A DNA stretch of 64,000 nt from an uncultured Bradyrhizobium sp. Its GTDB lineage: Bacteria; Pseudomonadota; Alphaproteobacteria; Rhizobiales; Xanthobacteraceae. The notes under the pieces were generated by a model that was not told the origin of the DNA, ran no database searches, and saw only the letters and a program-made list of their open reading frames with translations. The position numbers were made by a program, and so were the translations under genes. Where the stretch lies: assembly GCF_936928535.1 (NCBI RefSeq), contig NZ_CAKZHY010000120.1, forward strand, positions 1 through 64,000. Direction: 5' to 3'. Of the stretch, positions 42,725-51,496 are shown piece after piece; positions within the stretch are counted from its first letter, which is position 1; each line of letters starts with the position of its first letter.

Positions 42725-44623
42725 TCACTGGTTCGCGCCGGTCACTTGCGCGAAGGCGGCCTGATTAATGGTGGTTCCGATGTCGGTTTCAAGCTTGTTG
42801 ACGTAGGAGGCGACCTGCTCGTCGACCAGCGACTTGCCGACGCTCTCCTTCAGCTTCTTGACGGCGTCGGAGGCGGCGTCGACCGCGGGATCGACGATGT
42901 CGGTGACGCGGTAGACGATGACTTCGGTGCCGCCGGTCACGGGCGCCTGCCCGACGCCGTCCTTGGCGGCGCGGAAGGCCGCCGCAACGATGTTGGCGGG
43001 CACGCCGGCCGGAGTGTCGTCGCGCTTGAAGCCGCTGGCCGTCTCGACCTTGGCGTTGATCGCGGCGGCCTCGTCAGCGAGCTTGCCGCCCGCCTCGAGC
43101 TTCTGCACCATTTCAGTCGCCTTCGCCTTCAGCTTGGTGGCGATCTGGTCCTGGCGCCAGCGCGCCTCGACCTGATCGTGGACCTCGTCGAGATTGCGGT
43201 CCCGCGACGGCGTGATGGCGAGCACGTCGTACCAAACATAGCCGCCCTTGAACGAGATCGGGTCGTTGTCGACGCCGACATCGCTGTTGAAGGCCTGCGA
43301 CACCACATCGAGGCCCTGCGGAATGTTCTCGACCGGCTGCCCGTTGGGCGCGCGGCCGGAGCGGTCGACGGCATCGATGGTCACGGCGGCGAGCCCGAGC
43401 TTCTGGGCGGCGTCGGCGACGCTGGTGCCGGCACCGCGTTCGTCCTCCATCTTGTCGCGGAGCTCGCCAACCTTGGCACGAGCGCGCTCGGTCGCGATCT
43501 GGCGCTTCACGTCGGGCGCGAATTTGGCATAGTCGGCCTCCGCGCCCGGCTCGATCTTGTCGACCTTGACGATCGAGACACCAATCGGGCCCTGGATCGG
43601 CTGGCTGATTTCGCCAACGGGAAGCGCGAAGGCCGCATTGCCGACCGCGGGTTCGAGCGAGGATTTGGCCACGAGACCAAGATCGACGTCGGTGGCGCTC
43701 AGCCCGCGCTCTTTGCCGAGATCTTCAAAAGACATCCCGCCGACCAGGCGCTCGCGCGCGGCCTGGGCCTCGGCGGCGTTCGGAAACACGATCTGCTTGA
43801 TCTGGCGCTTCTCCGGCGTGGAGAGTTGGCTCTTGCGCTGATCGAACAGTTTCTTGGCGTCGTCGTCGGAGACGTCGCTCCACTTGGCGATGTCCTCCGG
43901 CGAGATCACGGCGAAGACGATCTTGCGGAATTCGGGCGCACGGAACTGGACCTTGTGGTCCTCGAAATAGGCGGCGAGCGCCTCGGGCGAGGGGGCGTCG
44001 ATGGTGCCGGCCTGCGCCGTATTGAGCCTGACGAACTCGATCGAGCGTTGCTCGTTCTGGAACCGCGTTGCGACGTCGAGCATGGTCTGCGGCGGTTCGA
44101 GGCCGGCGCCGATCGTGCCGGTGATCTGCCGGCGCAGCGCCACCTTGCGCTGCTCGGCCACGTAGCGCTGCTCCGTGTAGCCGAAATTGCGGATCAGCCC
44201 CTGGAAGCGGTTCGCATCGAATTTGCCGTCGACGCCCTTGAAGTTGGGGTCGTTCATGATGAGCTGGCGGATCTGCTCATCGGACTGGCCGAGCCCGAGC
44301 TGACGCGCGTTCTCGTCGAGGGCCGCTTCCGCAATCGTCTGCTGGAGCACCTGGCGGTCAAGGCCGAAGGCACGCGCCTGGTCGGGCGTGAGCGGCCGGC
44401 CGAACTGGCGGCCGATCTGCTGGAGGCGGTCGGTGTAGATCTGGCGGAACTCGTTCAGCGAAATCTCGGTGTGGCCGACCTTGGCCAGCGTGGATTGTCC
44501 AAAGCCCCGGAAGATGTCGGCGATGCCCCAAATGCCGAAGCTGATGATCAACACGCCCATCACGACGGCCATGATGGTCTTGCCGACCCAGTTTGATGAG
44601 GCCTTGCGCATTCCTCGAAGCAT
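42725..44623 (-). CDS. periplasmic folding factor, SurA/PpiD-like peptidylprolyl isomerase
   Basis: Membrane-anchored chaperone, 632 aa. The N-terminus is cytoplasmic, then a TM helix (TIMAVVMGVLIISFGIWGIA), a SurA-type N-terminal domain (IADIFRGFGQSTLAKVGHTE, RVNQ-like helices) and one parvulin-like region (KRQIKQIVFPNAAEAQAARE, FEDLGKERGLSATDVDLGLV). This is the PpiD arrangement, which helps outer-membrane proteins leave the Sec machinery. The ATG at 44623 is chosen because earlier codons encode a Cys-rich stretch not expected before a TM anchor. Confidence 0.88.
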   Translation of the reverse strand: MLRGMRKASSNWVGKTIMAVVMGVLIISFGIWGIADIFRGFGQSTLAKVGHTEISLNEFRQIYTDRLQQIGRQFGRPLTPDQARAFGLDRQVLQQTIAEAALDENARQLGLGQSDEQIRQLIMNDPNFKGVDGKFDANRFQGLIRNFGYTEQRYVAEQRKVALRRQITGTIGAGLEPPQTMLDVATRFQNEQRSIEFVRLNTAQAGTIDAPSPEALAAYFEDHKVQFRAPEFRKIVFAVISPEDIAKWSDVSDDDAKKLFDQRKSQLSTPEKRQIKQIVFPNAAEAQAARERLVGGMSFEDLGKERGLSATDVDLGLVAKSSLEPAVGNAAFALPVGEISQPIQGPIGVSIVKVDKIEPGAEADYAKFAPDVKRQIATERARAKVGELRDKMEDERGAGTSVADAAQKLGLAAVTIDAVDRSGRAPNGQPVENIPQGLDVVSQAFNSDVGVDNDPISFKGGYVWYDVLAITPSRDRNLDEVHDQVEARWRQDQIATKLKAKATEMVQKLEAGGKLADEAAAINAKVETASGFKRDDTPAGVPANIVAAAFRAAKDGVGQAPVTGGTEVIVYRVTDIVDPAVDAASDAVKKLKESVGKSLVDEQVASYVNKLETDIGTTINQAAFAQVTGANQ

Positions 44624-44844
44624 TTGGTCCAACTTGTCTGAAAGGAGGGGAACGGAGCGCGTCTTAATGCAGATTCCGCAAAAGCGCGTCACCAAATTGA
44701 TAAGCCATCATAAAGTGGCGGCTTTCTCCCCGCAACCTCAGGTCCGGCCGCCCTTACGAGCTGCGGTTAAGAGCCTGTCTTCTCTGGAACTGCGGCGGCA
44801 GCTCTGCTAGCGCATGCGCAAACCTCAATTTGCTGGACATTGAC

Positions 44845-45600
44845 ATGACCGATGCCATCCGCCCCTTGATCGCCGGCAACTGGAAAATGAACGGCCTGAA
44901 GGCTGCCGCCGCCGAATTCGACGCCATGCTCAATGGCGCGGCAGAGGTATCAGGCAAGGCCGATCTGCTGGTTTGTCCGCCGGCGACCCTCATCGCCTCT
45001 TTCGCCGACAAGGCGCGCGGCAAGAAGGTCACCGTCGGGGCCCAGGATTGCCACCCCAAGGCCTCCGGCGCCCACACCGGCGATATCGCGGCCGAAATGC
45101 TGGCTGACGCCGGGGCGAGCGCCATCATCGTCGGCCATTCCGAGCGTCGCGCCGACCACGGCGAGGGCGATGCCCTTGTCAGGCAGAAGGCGGAGGCGGC
45201 TTGGCGGGCAGGGACGGTCGCGATCGTTTGCATTGGCGAGACGCAAGCCCAGCGCGATGCCGGCCAGACCCTGGACGTCGTCCGGGGCCAGCTCGACGGC
45301 TCGCTGCCTGATGGATCCACGGCCGCCAATCTGGTCGTGGCCTATGAGCCGGTCTGGGCGATCGGCACGGGCCTCACCCCAACAGCCAAGGATGTTGAGC
45401 AAATTCATGGCTTTATCCGCGAAAACCTGACCTCCCGGTTCAAGGCGGATGGGGCGAAAATGCGAATCCTCTATGGCGGCTCGGTCAAGCCGTCCAATGC
45501 GGCGGAGCTGATGGCGGTCAAAAACGTCAACGGCGCGCTGGTTGGCGGTGCCAGCCTGAAAGCGGCCGATTTTCTTGCGATTGCGAAGGGCTGCCCCTAG
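44845..45600 (+). CDS. tpiA: triosephosphate isomerase
   Basis: TIM, 251 aa, interconverts DHAP and glyceraldehyde-3-phosphate. Active-site residues are present: Asn/Lys in IAGNWKMNG, His in IVGHSERR and Glu in AYEPVWAIGTG. The C-terminal phosphate-binding loop is LYGGSVKPSN. The ATG at 44845 gives the normal N-terminus. It is transcribed divergently from the folding-factor gene and followed by secG. Confidence 0.97.
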   Translation: MTDAIRPLIAGNWKMNGLKAAAAEFDAMLNGAAEVSGKADLLVCPPATLIASFADKARGKKVTVGAQDCHPKASGAHTGDIAAEMLADAGASAIIVGHSERRADHGEGDALVRQKAEAAWRAGTVAIVCIGETQAQRDAGQTLDVVRGQLDGSLPDGSTAANLVVAYEPVWAIGTGLTPTAKDVEQIHGFIRENLTSRFKADGAKMRILYGGSVKPSNAAELMAVKNVNGALVGGASLKAADFLAIAKGCP

Positions 45601-45628
45601 CTAACCCAAAGCTTTAATCCGGGGGCGA

Positions 45629-45656
45629 TCGGGGGTGGCAAAGCCCCTGCCGATCG
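45629..45656 (+). terminator. imperfect hairpin after tpiA
   Basis: CGATCGG and CCGATCG bracket an inner GGGG/CCCC pairing, about 27 nt after the tpiA stop. There is no T run, so terminator function is uncertain. Confidence 0.35.
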
Positions 45657-45739
45657 TGTAACACCGCGCAACTTCAGGAAAACCCGCGAAGCGCGATCGG
45701 CCGCCGTCAGGCGCCGCCCGCTTGTGACGGAAGGATCGC

Positions 45740-46129
45740 ATGCAGACCGTTGTCATCGTCATCCACCTCATGATCGTTGCCGTCATGATCGGCGCCGTGC
45801 TGCTCCAGAAGTCCGAAGGCGGTGGCCTCGGCATGGGTGGCGGCGCGGGCTTCATGTCGAGCCGCGGCACTGCGAATCTGCTGTCGCGGACCACTGCGGT
45901 CCTCGCGGCAGGATTCTTCCTCACCAGCCTGTTCCTGTCCTGGTATGCCGGTTACAACCGCGCGCCGTCCTCGATCATCGGCCAGCCCGCCTCGCAGACC
46001 CAGCCGGCCGGCGGCATCCCGATCACCGCGCCGACGTCGGGCGGTATCCTGGATACGCTGAAGAAGGCGGACGAGCAGCAGCAGGCTCCGGCGGCACCGA
46101 GCGGCCCGCAGGTGCCTCGCTCGCAATAA
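45740..46129 (+). CDS. secG: preprotein translocase subunit SecG
   Basis: SecG, 129 aa, the small accessory subunit of SecYEG. Two TM helices (VVIVIHLMIVAVMIGAVLLQ and TTAVLAAGFFLTSLFLSWY) flank the conserved EGGGLGMGGGAGFMSSRGTANLLSR loop (read 45827-45892). The C-terminus is extended by about 50 Pro/Gln-rich residues, typical of alphaproteobacteria. Gene order tpiA-secG-pyrG is common in this class. Confidence 0.93.
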   Translation: MQTVVIVIHLMIVAVMIGAVLLQKSEGGGLGMGGGAGFMSSRGTANLLSRTTAVLAAGFFLTSLFLSWYAGYNRAPSSIIGQPASQTQPAGGIPITAPTSGGILDTLKKADEQQQAPAAPSGPQVPRSQ

Positions 46130-46295
46130 AGCTGGGGGGCCATGCAGGACGAAGGCTAGCGTCCTGCATCAAAGATCCCCATCAAGGCACTGTTACCACT
46201 CTTCGTTTTGGTTCACCCACAGGCCCGCAGATTCTTTGGGGCTGAATACGAATCGCTTTGGCGAATCGGGTTCGAGGGATTAGAGGTTAGGTCCC

Positions 46296-47927
46296 ATGGC
46301 GCGGTACATATTCATCACCGGCGGCGTGGTTTCTTCGCTCGGCAAGGGTCTGGCTTCAGCGGCACTCGGTGCCCTGCTGCAGGCCCGGGGCTACAAGGTC
46401 CGCCTCCGCAAGCTCGACCCTTATCTCAACCTCGATCCCGGAACGATGTCGCCGTATCAGCACGGCGAAGTGTTCGTGACCGATGACGGCGCGGAGACCG
46501 ATCTCGATCTCGGTCATTACGAGCGCTTCACCGGACGTCCCGCGACCAAGCAGGACAACATCACGACCGGGCGCATCTACCAGGACATCATCTCGAAGGA
46601 GCGCCGTGGCGATTATCTCGGCGCGACCATCCAGGTGGTGCCGCACGTCACGAACGCCATCAAGGAGTTCGTGCTGTCAGGCAATGACGATTACGACTTC
46701 GTGCTGGTCGAGATCGGCGGCACCGTTGGCGACATCGAGGGCCTGCCGTTCTTCGAGGCGATCCGCCAGCTCAAAAACGAGCTGCCGCGCGATCACGCCG
46801 TCTACATTCATCTGACGCTTTTGCCCTACATTCCGAGCGCCGGCGAACTCAAGACCAAGCCGACACAGCACTCGGTGAAGGAGCTGCGCTCGATCGGCAT
46901 CCAGCCGGATATCCTGCTCTGCCGTACCGATCGCGAGATCCCGAAGGAGGAGCGGCGCAAGCTCGGGCTGTTCTGTAACGTGCGCGAAAGCGCCGTGATC
47001 GAGGCGCGCGACGTCGACAACATCTACGCGGTGCCTGAGGCCTACCACAACGCCGGCCTCGACGACGAAGTGCTCGCCGCCTTCGGCATCGGCTCGCGGA
47101 TTCCGCCGGCGCTGCAGAGCTGGCAGAAGATCAACGAGCGCGTCCGCAACCCTGAAGGCAACGTCACCATCGCCATCGTCGGCAAGTACACCGGCATGAA
47201 GGATGCGTACAAGTCGCTGATCGAGGCACTCTCGCATGGCGGCATCGCCAACAAGGTGAAGGTCAATCTCGACTGGATCGAGAGCGAGATCTTCGAGAAG
47301 GAAGATCCGGCGCCGTTCCTCGAGCACGTCAACGGCATCCTGGTGCCCGGCGGCTTCGGCCAGCGCGGTGCCGAAGGCAAGATCAAGGCGGCGCAGTTCG
47401 CGCGTGAGCGCGACGTGCCGTATTTCGGCATCTGCTTCGGCATGCAGATGGCCGTCATCGAGGCCGCGCGAAATCTCGTCGGCATCGAGGACGCCAACTC
47501 CACCGAGTTCGGTCCGACCAAGGAGCCGCTCGTCGGCCTGATGACCGAATGGCTGCGCGGCAACGAGCTCGAGAAGCGCTCGAAGGCCGGCGATCTCGGC
47601 GGCACGATGCGGCTCGGCGCCTATCCCGCCGCGCTTAGCCGCGGTAGCCGCGTCTCGCAGGTCTATGGCGGCGCGACCGAGATTTCGGAGCGCCACCGCC
47701 ATCGCTATGAGGTCAACACCGCCTACAAGGATCGCCTCGAGCAGCACGGCCTGAAATTCTCCGGCCTCTCGCCGGATGGCGTGCTGCCTGAAATCGTCGA
47801 GTACGAGGATCACCCCTGGTTCATCGGCGTCCAGTTCCACCCCGAGCTGAAGTCGCGGCCGTTCGAGCCGCATCCGCTGTTCGCCTCGTTCATCGAGGCG
47901 GCGGCGAAGCAGAGCCGGTTGGTCTAG
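46296..47927 (+). CDS. pyrG: CTP synthase
   Basis: CTP synthetase, 543 aa, aminates UTP using glutamine. The N-terminal synthase domain opens MARYIFITGGVVSSLGKGL and has LDPYLNLDPGTMSPYQHGEV. The class I glutaminase domain contains the nucleophile Cys in VPYFGICFGMQ and the His/Glu pair near FIGVQFHPELKSRP. Start and length are standard. Confidence 0.98.
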   Translation: MARYIFITGGVVSSLGKGLASAALGALLQARGYKVRLRKLDPYLNLDPGTMSPYQHGEVFVTDDGAETDLDLGHYERFTGRPATKQDNITTGRIYQDIISKERRGDYLGATIQVVPHVTNAIKEFVLSGNDDYDFVLVEIGGTVGDIEGLPFFEAIRQLKNELPRDHAVYIHLTLLPYIPSAGELKTKPTQHSVKELRSIGIQPDILLCRTDREIPKEERRKLGLFCNVRESAVIEARDVDNIYAVPEAYHNAGLDDEVLAAFGIGSRIPPALQSWQKINERVRNPEGNVTIAIVGKYTGMKDAYKSLIEALSHGGIANKVKVNLDWIESEIFEKEDPAPFLEHVNGILVPGGFGQRGAEGKIKAAQFARERDVPYFGICFGMQMAVIEAARNLVGIEDANSTEFGPTKEPLVGLMTEWLRGNELEKRSKAGDLGGTMRLGAYPAALSRGSRVSQVYGGATEISERHRHRYEVNTAYKDRLEQHGLKFSGLSPDGVLPEIVEYEDHPWFIGVQFHPELKSRPFEPHPLFASFIEAAAKQSRLV

Positions 47928-48063
47928 CCGTGATTTGCGGCGAGGCGGCTCGGCGAGGGTCGCTTGTCAGATCGCCGCCGGTGAGAACGACAACGGTTTT
48001 GCCATAGCCAACACCCGGCGTGGCAGTGTTTCGGCTCCGACTGCAATCACCGGTGGTGTTGGA

Positions 48064-48735
48064 ATGCCCTACCTTGTTGGCGAAGGTTCGCCCGAATGGG
48101 ACCTGTATCTCGAGCAGGCCGAATCCGAAGGCATCGAAGCGCCCGCCATATCCGCGTTTGAGTATGTCGAACCTTGGCGCGCCAAAACCAGCGTGCTGTC
48201 GTTTCCGGACACGCCCGGTCCCGAACCCATCATTCCTGCCCAGCCGCAATCTCCGTATGTCGGACGGCCCGTCGCGCCTCAGGGCTTCTTTGCACGCCTG
48301 TTCGGCCGGCGACCAACGCTTGCGCCGGCTCCTCAGCCGTCGCCCGAGCAATGGCAGGATTGGCGATCGAAATTTGAGGAACGGGAAGACGCGAGCGCTA
48401 AACACGCGCTGTGGCAAATATCGGGGCTTGTCGCCAAGTTTCGCGCCGCCGGTGTCAAGCGCGTTATCGGCGCCTACGACGGTGGCGGCGACGAAAGCTT
48501 CACCCACTTTCGTTCAGTCGAAATGAACGACGGCCGCGTGATCTCGGAGGTTGGCAACGGGGGGCTCGATTATTCGGCACTGATCGACGAGGCGGCCAGC
48601 GCGATCATGGGCAGATTCGATGCCGGCGAATTCATGCTGCGTGGTGTTCTGACGATCGATTTTGACGCCTGTACGATTACGGACGAGAAGAATGCGGACG
48701 TCGTGTTTGGCCCTTCCGCTGAAGACCTTGGTTGA
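48064..48735 (+). CDS. hypothetical protein, DUF6878-like C-terminal region
   Basis: Soluble protein, 223 aa. Residues ~1-60 are unfamiliar; a Pro-rich linker with LFGRRPTLAPAP lies at about 75-95. The C-terminal part (GVKRVIGAYDGGGDESFTHF, then a strand-rich region ending LTIDFDACTITDEKNADVVFG) resembles DUF6878 from memory. The ATG at 48064 is used; upstream in-frame codons run back to the pyrG stop. The next gene's ATG is 2 nt after its stop, so the two are surely cotranscribed. Confidence 0.7.
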   Translation: MPYLVGEGSPEWDLYLEQAESEGIEAPAISAFEYVEPWRAKTSVLSFPDTPGPEPIIPAQPQSPYVGRPVAPQGFFARLFGRRPTLAPAPQPSPEQWQDWRSKFEEREDASAKHALWQISGLVAKFRAAGVKRVIGAYDGGGDESFTHFRSVEMNDGRVISEVGNGGLDYSALIDEAASAIMGRFDAGEFMLRGVLTIDFDACTITDEKNADVVFGPSAEDLG

Positions 48736-48737
48736 TT

Positions 48738-49124
48738 ATGGCGCATCCCTACCATCATGCGGTCCGATCCGCCAAACTGTTCGGGGGAAGCCCGGAAGAC
48801 TATCTCGCGATCCACGACTGGTTCGACGAAAGCAAAGCGCATCTGGCCGATGTTCGCCATCGCGCACTCCGCCATCACAGCGAAGGTATCTTTCTCTGTG
48901 AGTCCATTTTCGGAGCAACCATCGCGAACAGCAACGGGAAGCGCGTTCCGGTGCGCACGATCGGCGAACAGCATGTGATGGACGATTTGGGCTGGATTCC
49001 GTCCGTAAAGGATTGGCTCCAATGTATTCAGCCGCAGCCCTGGATGGGACGAACACCCTTCCGTCCTCAAACCGATGAACAAACGGCCGCCGCAGATGCT
49101 AGCGTCGCCGATCCGGGGAAGTAA
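48738..49124 (+). CDS. DUF6915 family protein
   Basis: Soluble protein, 128 aa, rich in His/Trp/Asp: MAHPYHHAVRSAKLFGGSPE, then HDWFDESKAHLADVRHRALRHHSEGIF (read 48808-48888) and GEQHVMDDLGWIPSVKDWL. It resembles DUF6915, whose function is unknown. The many conserved His residues suggest metal binding, but that is inference. Starts 2 nt after the upstream gene's stop. Confidence 0.75.
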   Translation: MAHPYHHAVRSAKLFGGSPEDYLAIHDWFDESKAHLADVRHRALRHHSEGIFLCESIFGATIANSNGKRVPVRTIGEQHVMDDLGWIPSVKDWLQCIQPQPWMGRTPFRPQTDEQTAAADASVADPGK

Positions 49125-49170
49125 CGGCGGGGGCGCTGCGCCGCCGGCGATCGTGGCTCACGCGGTCGCG

Positions 49171-50827
49171 CTAGGCGGCCGCCATGTCCATCCTGCGGCA
49201 GAAGCAAGATGCCTTGATTTGCACTTCCGCTCGCGCCTGGGCGAGCTCAAGCCGCTGCTTGATTAGCGGCGTCTCGGTCTTGTCGCCGCGCCGCATCAGG
49301 CATTCGTGCAATCCATGTAGCGACCAAAGATTGTCGGGATGCTGGCAGGCCCGGCTTAATTTCCCATCGAGGCCGAGGTCAGAGCGGTACACGGATTCGG
49401 CTTCCTCGATCCGTCCCTGCTCCAGAAGCAGCGCGCCGAGCGCGTGGCGCGGTGGCTGCATCCAGCCCCAGGGTTCGTCATAGGGCAACGCGTCGCTGAG
49501 CGCGACCGATCTGCGCAGCTCTGCGAACGCGACGTCGTAGTTGCCCTTGCGATATTCCAGTTCGCCATTCAGCATGGCTTCGGCCACGCCGAGCAGGTGC
49601 ACGACCTTGTTGTTGTGCACGAGCCGGCTCTCCGGTACGCGCGCCTTCGCCTGTGCGAACAATGCCTTCTCGGTTTCGGCCTCAGTGACGTGGCCAAGCG
49701 CCGAGTGGGCCACCGCCTTGGCGTAGTGGATCATGGCGGTCACCGAGCAGTACAGCTGGCTATCTTCCGGCAGCTTTTGGGCAATGATGTCGTTCCATTT
49801 GCCGAAGCGCACGAGAACGTGCTGCTTCATCGTCAAATAGCCTTCCAGGAAGTCCGCCATGGGCGGCGACTGAATGCGCAGCACCTGTTCGGGCACCGCG
49901 GCAATGAGCTCCTCGGCAGCTGCGATGGCGGGAGCGTATTGACCCAGGAACATCGCGCCATAGATCGCGAAGTGGAAGTTATGAATGACGTAGATCAGGT
50001 AGACACCTGGATCGTCCGAATAAGCGAGGAACTTTCGATCTGTCTCCAGCGCTTTTTGATTGTAGGTCAGGACGTCGTTGTACTGCCCGCACAGCACATC
50101 GAGATGTGTCGGCATGTGGATCAGATGTCCGCTGTCGGGGGCGATCGTGCGCAGCCGGTCGCCGGCCCGCATCGCTCGTTGCGGGAAGGGCGACATCTCC
50201 ATCAGGTGGACGTAGAGATGCAGCAGCCCCGGATGATCCCACGCCGCCGGGATTCTCTCGAAGGCCTGTTCGAGAACTGTCCTGCATTCCTCGGTGCCGG
50301 CCCCCCGAGGGTTTTCCTGAAGCCAGGTCCCACATCAGCCACGGCGTCTCGTTCATGATGGCTTCGGCGAAAATGGCTCGGACATCGAGGTCATCGGGAT
50401 ATGTCGCGAAGACCTTGCGCATCTCGTGGGTGAAGGCCTTGTCCCACGGCGCCATGTCCTCGATCGTCCCACGCTGTGGGTAGCGCGCGGGCAAAGCACG
50501 GATCAATGCCTGCTCGACCGGACTTGTCTTTCCCGCATGCGCGAGCGCATCGTGCGTCGCGTCGTAGGACGCCGAGAGCGCGAGTTGACGGCCGTTTGTG
50601 TCATAGCGAACCCAGGGCAAATTGTAGTTGGGGCCCGCGGCATAGGCGATGCCCCAGTGCGCCATTGCACAGCTTCCGTCATGCTCGAGCGCTTTGCGGA
50701 AACACTTGATCGCTTCGCCGTGATTGAATCCGAACACCCAGTTGAGCCCTCGGTCGAACCAGAGCTGGGCGTCGGGCGACGACGTGGAGATTTTACGGCT
50801 GTAGGGTCCGAGATCAAAATAGGTCAT
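49171..50827 (-). pseudogene. TPR-repeat protein interrupted by a frameshift
   Basis: Two overlapping frames together encode one ~550-aa helical repeat protein. The first part runs from the ATG at 50827, with AAAGGAGG upstream: MTYFDLGPYSRKIS, WFDRGLNWVFGFNHGEAIKC. The reading must shift at a run of six C (G on the coding strand) at 50301-50306 to continue as GAGTEECRTVLEQAFERIPA and on to the stop at 49171. The second part has TPR-like helices (AIAAAEELIAAVPEQVLRIQ; GALLLEQGRIEEAESVYRSD). With five G the frame is intact, so this is a recent mutation or a sequence error. Function unknown. Confidence 0.8.
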
Positions 50828-51040
50828 TGCTTCCGCCTCCTTTGATCGCGACGGCGGCGCCGCCGATTGCCCTTCGGCCTCAGCGACTGACGCGAAGACC
50901 GGGCCGCGACCTTAACAAGGACATCAGCTGAGCGCCATTGAGCCATGCGCGAAACGCCGCGGAGGGCGGCCGGGGAGGGCTCAAGACAGCGTCGCGGCCG
51001 ATCGCTATAACCGCCACACCTGTTCAGGAGGAAAACAAGA
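50828..51040. other. divergent intergenic region
   Basis: Lies between the TPR gene (minus) and the NIPSNAP gene (plus). Both have strong Shine-Dalgarno sites (AAAGGAGG and AGGAGG). GGCGGCGCCGCC near 50863 is a self-complementary stretch. No clear promoter elements are seen. Confidence 0.4.
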
Positions 51041-51367
51041 ATGATCTACGAGATGCGCCAGTATCGTTGCGTGCCCGGCCGTCTGCCGGCGCTGCTCAAG
51101 CGGTTCGAGACCATCACGCTGAAGATCTGGGAAAAGCACGGCATCAAGCAGGCCGGGTTCTTCACCACGCTGATCGGTGACTCCAACCAGGAGCTGACCT
51201 ATTTCCTGGCCTGGGAGTCGCTCGCCGAGCGCGAGAAGAAGTGGGGCGCCTTCGCGACCGATCCGGACTGGCTGGAGGCGCGCGCGAAGACCGAGGCCGA
51301 TGGTCAGATCGTCGCCAACATCGTCAGCCAGATTCTGGCCCCGACCGCGTTCTCGTCGGTCAAGTAG
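51041..51367 (+). CDS. NIPSNAP family protein
   Basis: Small dimeric alpha-beta (ferredoxin-like) protein, 108 aa: MIYEMRQYRCVPGRLPALLK, then FFTTLIGDSNQELTYFLAWE. It fits the NIPSNAP family; the bacterial role is not established. An AGGAGG lies 9 nt before the ATG. It precedes kdsA, a neighbour pair I recall from Bradyrhizobium. Confidence 0.85.
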   Translation: MIYEMRQYRCVPGRLPALLKRFETITLKIWEKHGIKQAGFFTTLIGDSNQELTYFLAWESLAEREKKWGAFATDPDWLEARAKTEADGQIVANIVSQILAPTAFSSVK

Positions 51368-51398
51368 CACCTTCAGGGCAGCGCGCTTCGGCGCAACC

Positions 51399-51428
51399 CA
51401 GATATTCGAAGGACAGATATTCGAAGGA
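51399..51428 (+). repeat. two tandem copies of a 15-bp unit
   Basis: CAGATATTCGAAGGA occurs twice head to tail at 51399-51413 and 51414-51428, between the NIPSNAP stop and kdsA. The unit contains the self-complementary TTCGAA. Function unknown. Confidence 0.9.
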
Positions 51429-51430
51429 TA

Positions 51431-51464
51431 CGGCCGAATGGGGTTGATCCCACCCATTCGGCCG
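51431..51464 (+). other. stem-loop upstream of kdsA
   Basis: CGGCCGAATGGG (51431-51442) and CCCATTCGGCCG (51453-51464) form a perfect 12-bp stem with a 10-nt loop, right after the tandem repeats. No T run follows, so it is either a weak NIPSNAP terminator or a kdsA leader element. Confidence 0.6.
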
Positions 51465-51496
51465 CTATGGTCGCGCCGAAACAGGGATTTTCCGCC

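Noticed and set aside
46270..46295. GGTTCGAG resembling a tRNA T-loop before pyrG
   Set aside because: The flanking bases do not form a T stem, and no acceptor, D or anticodon arms are found.
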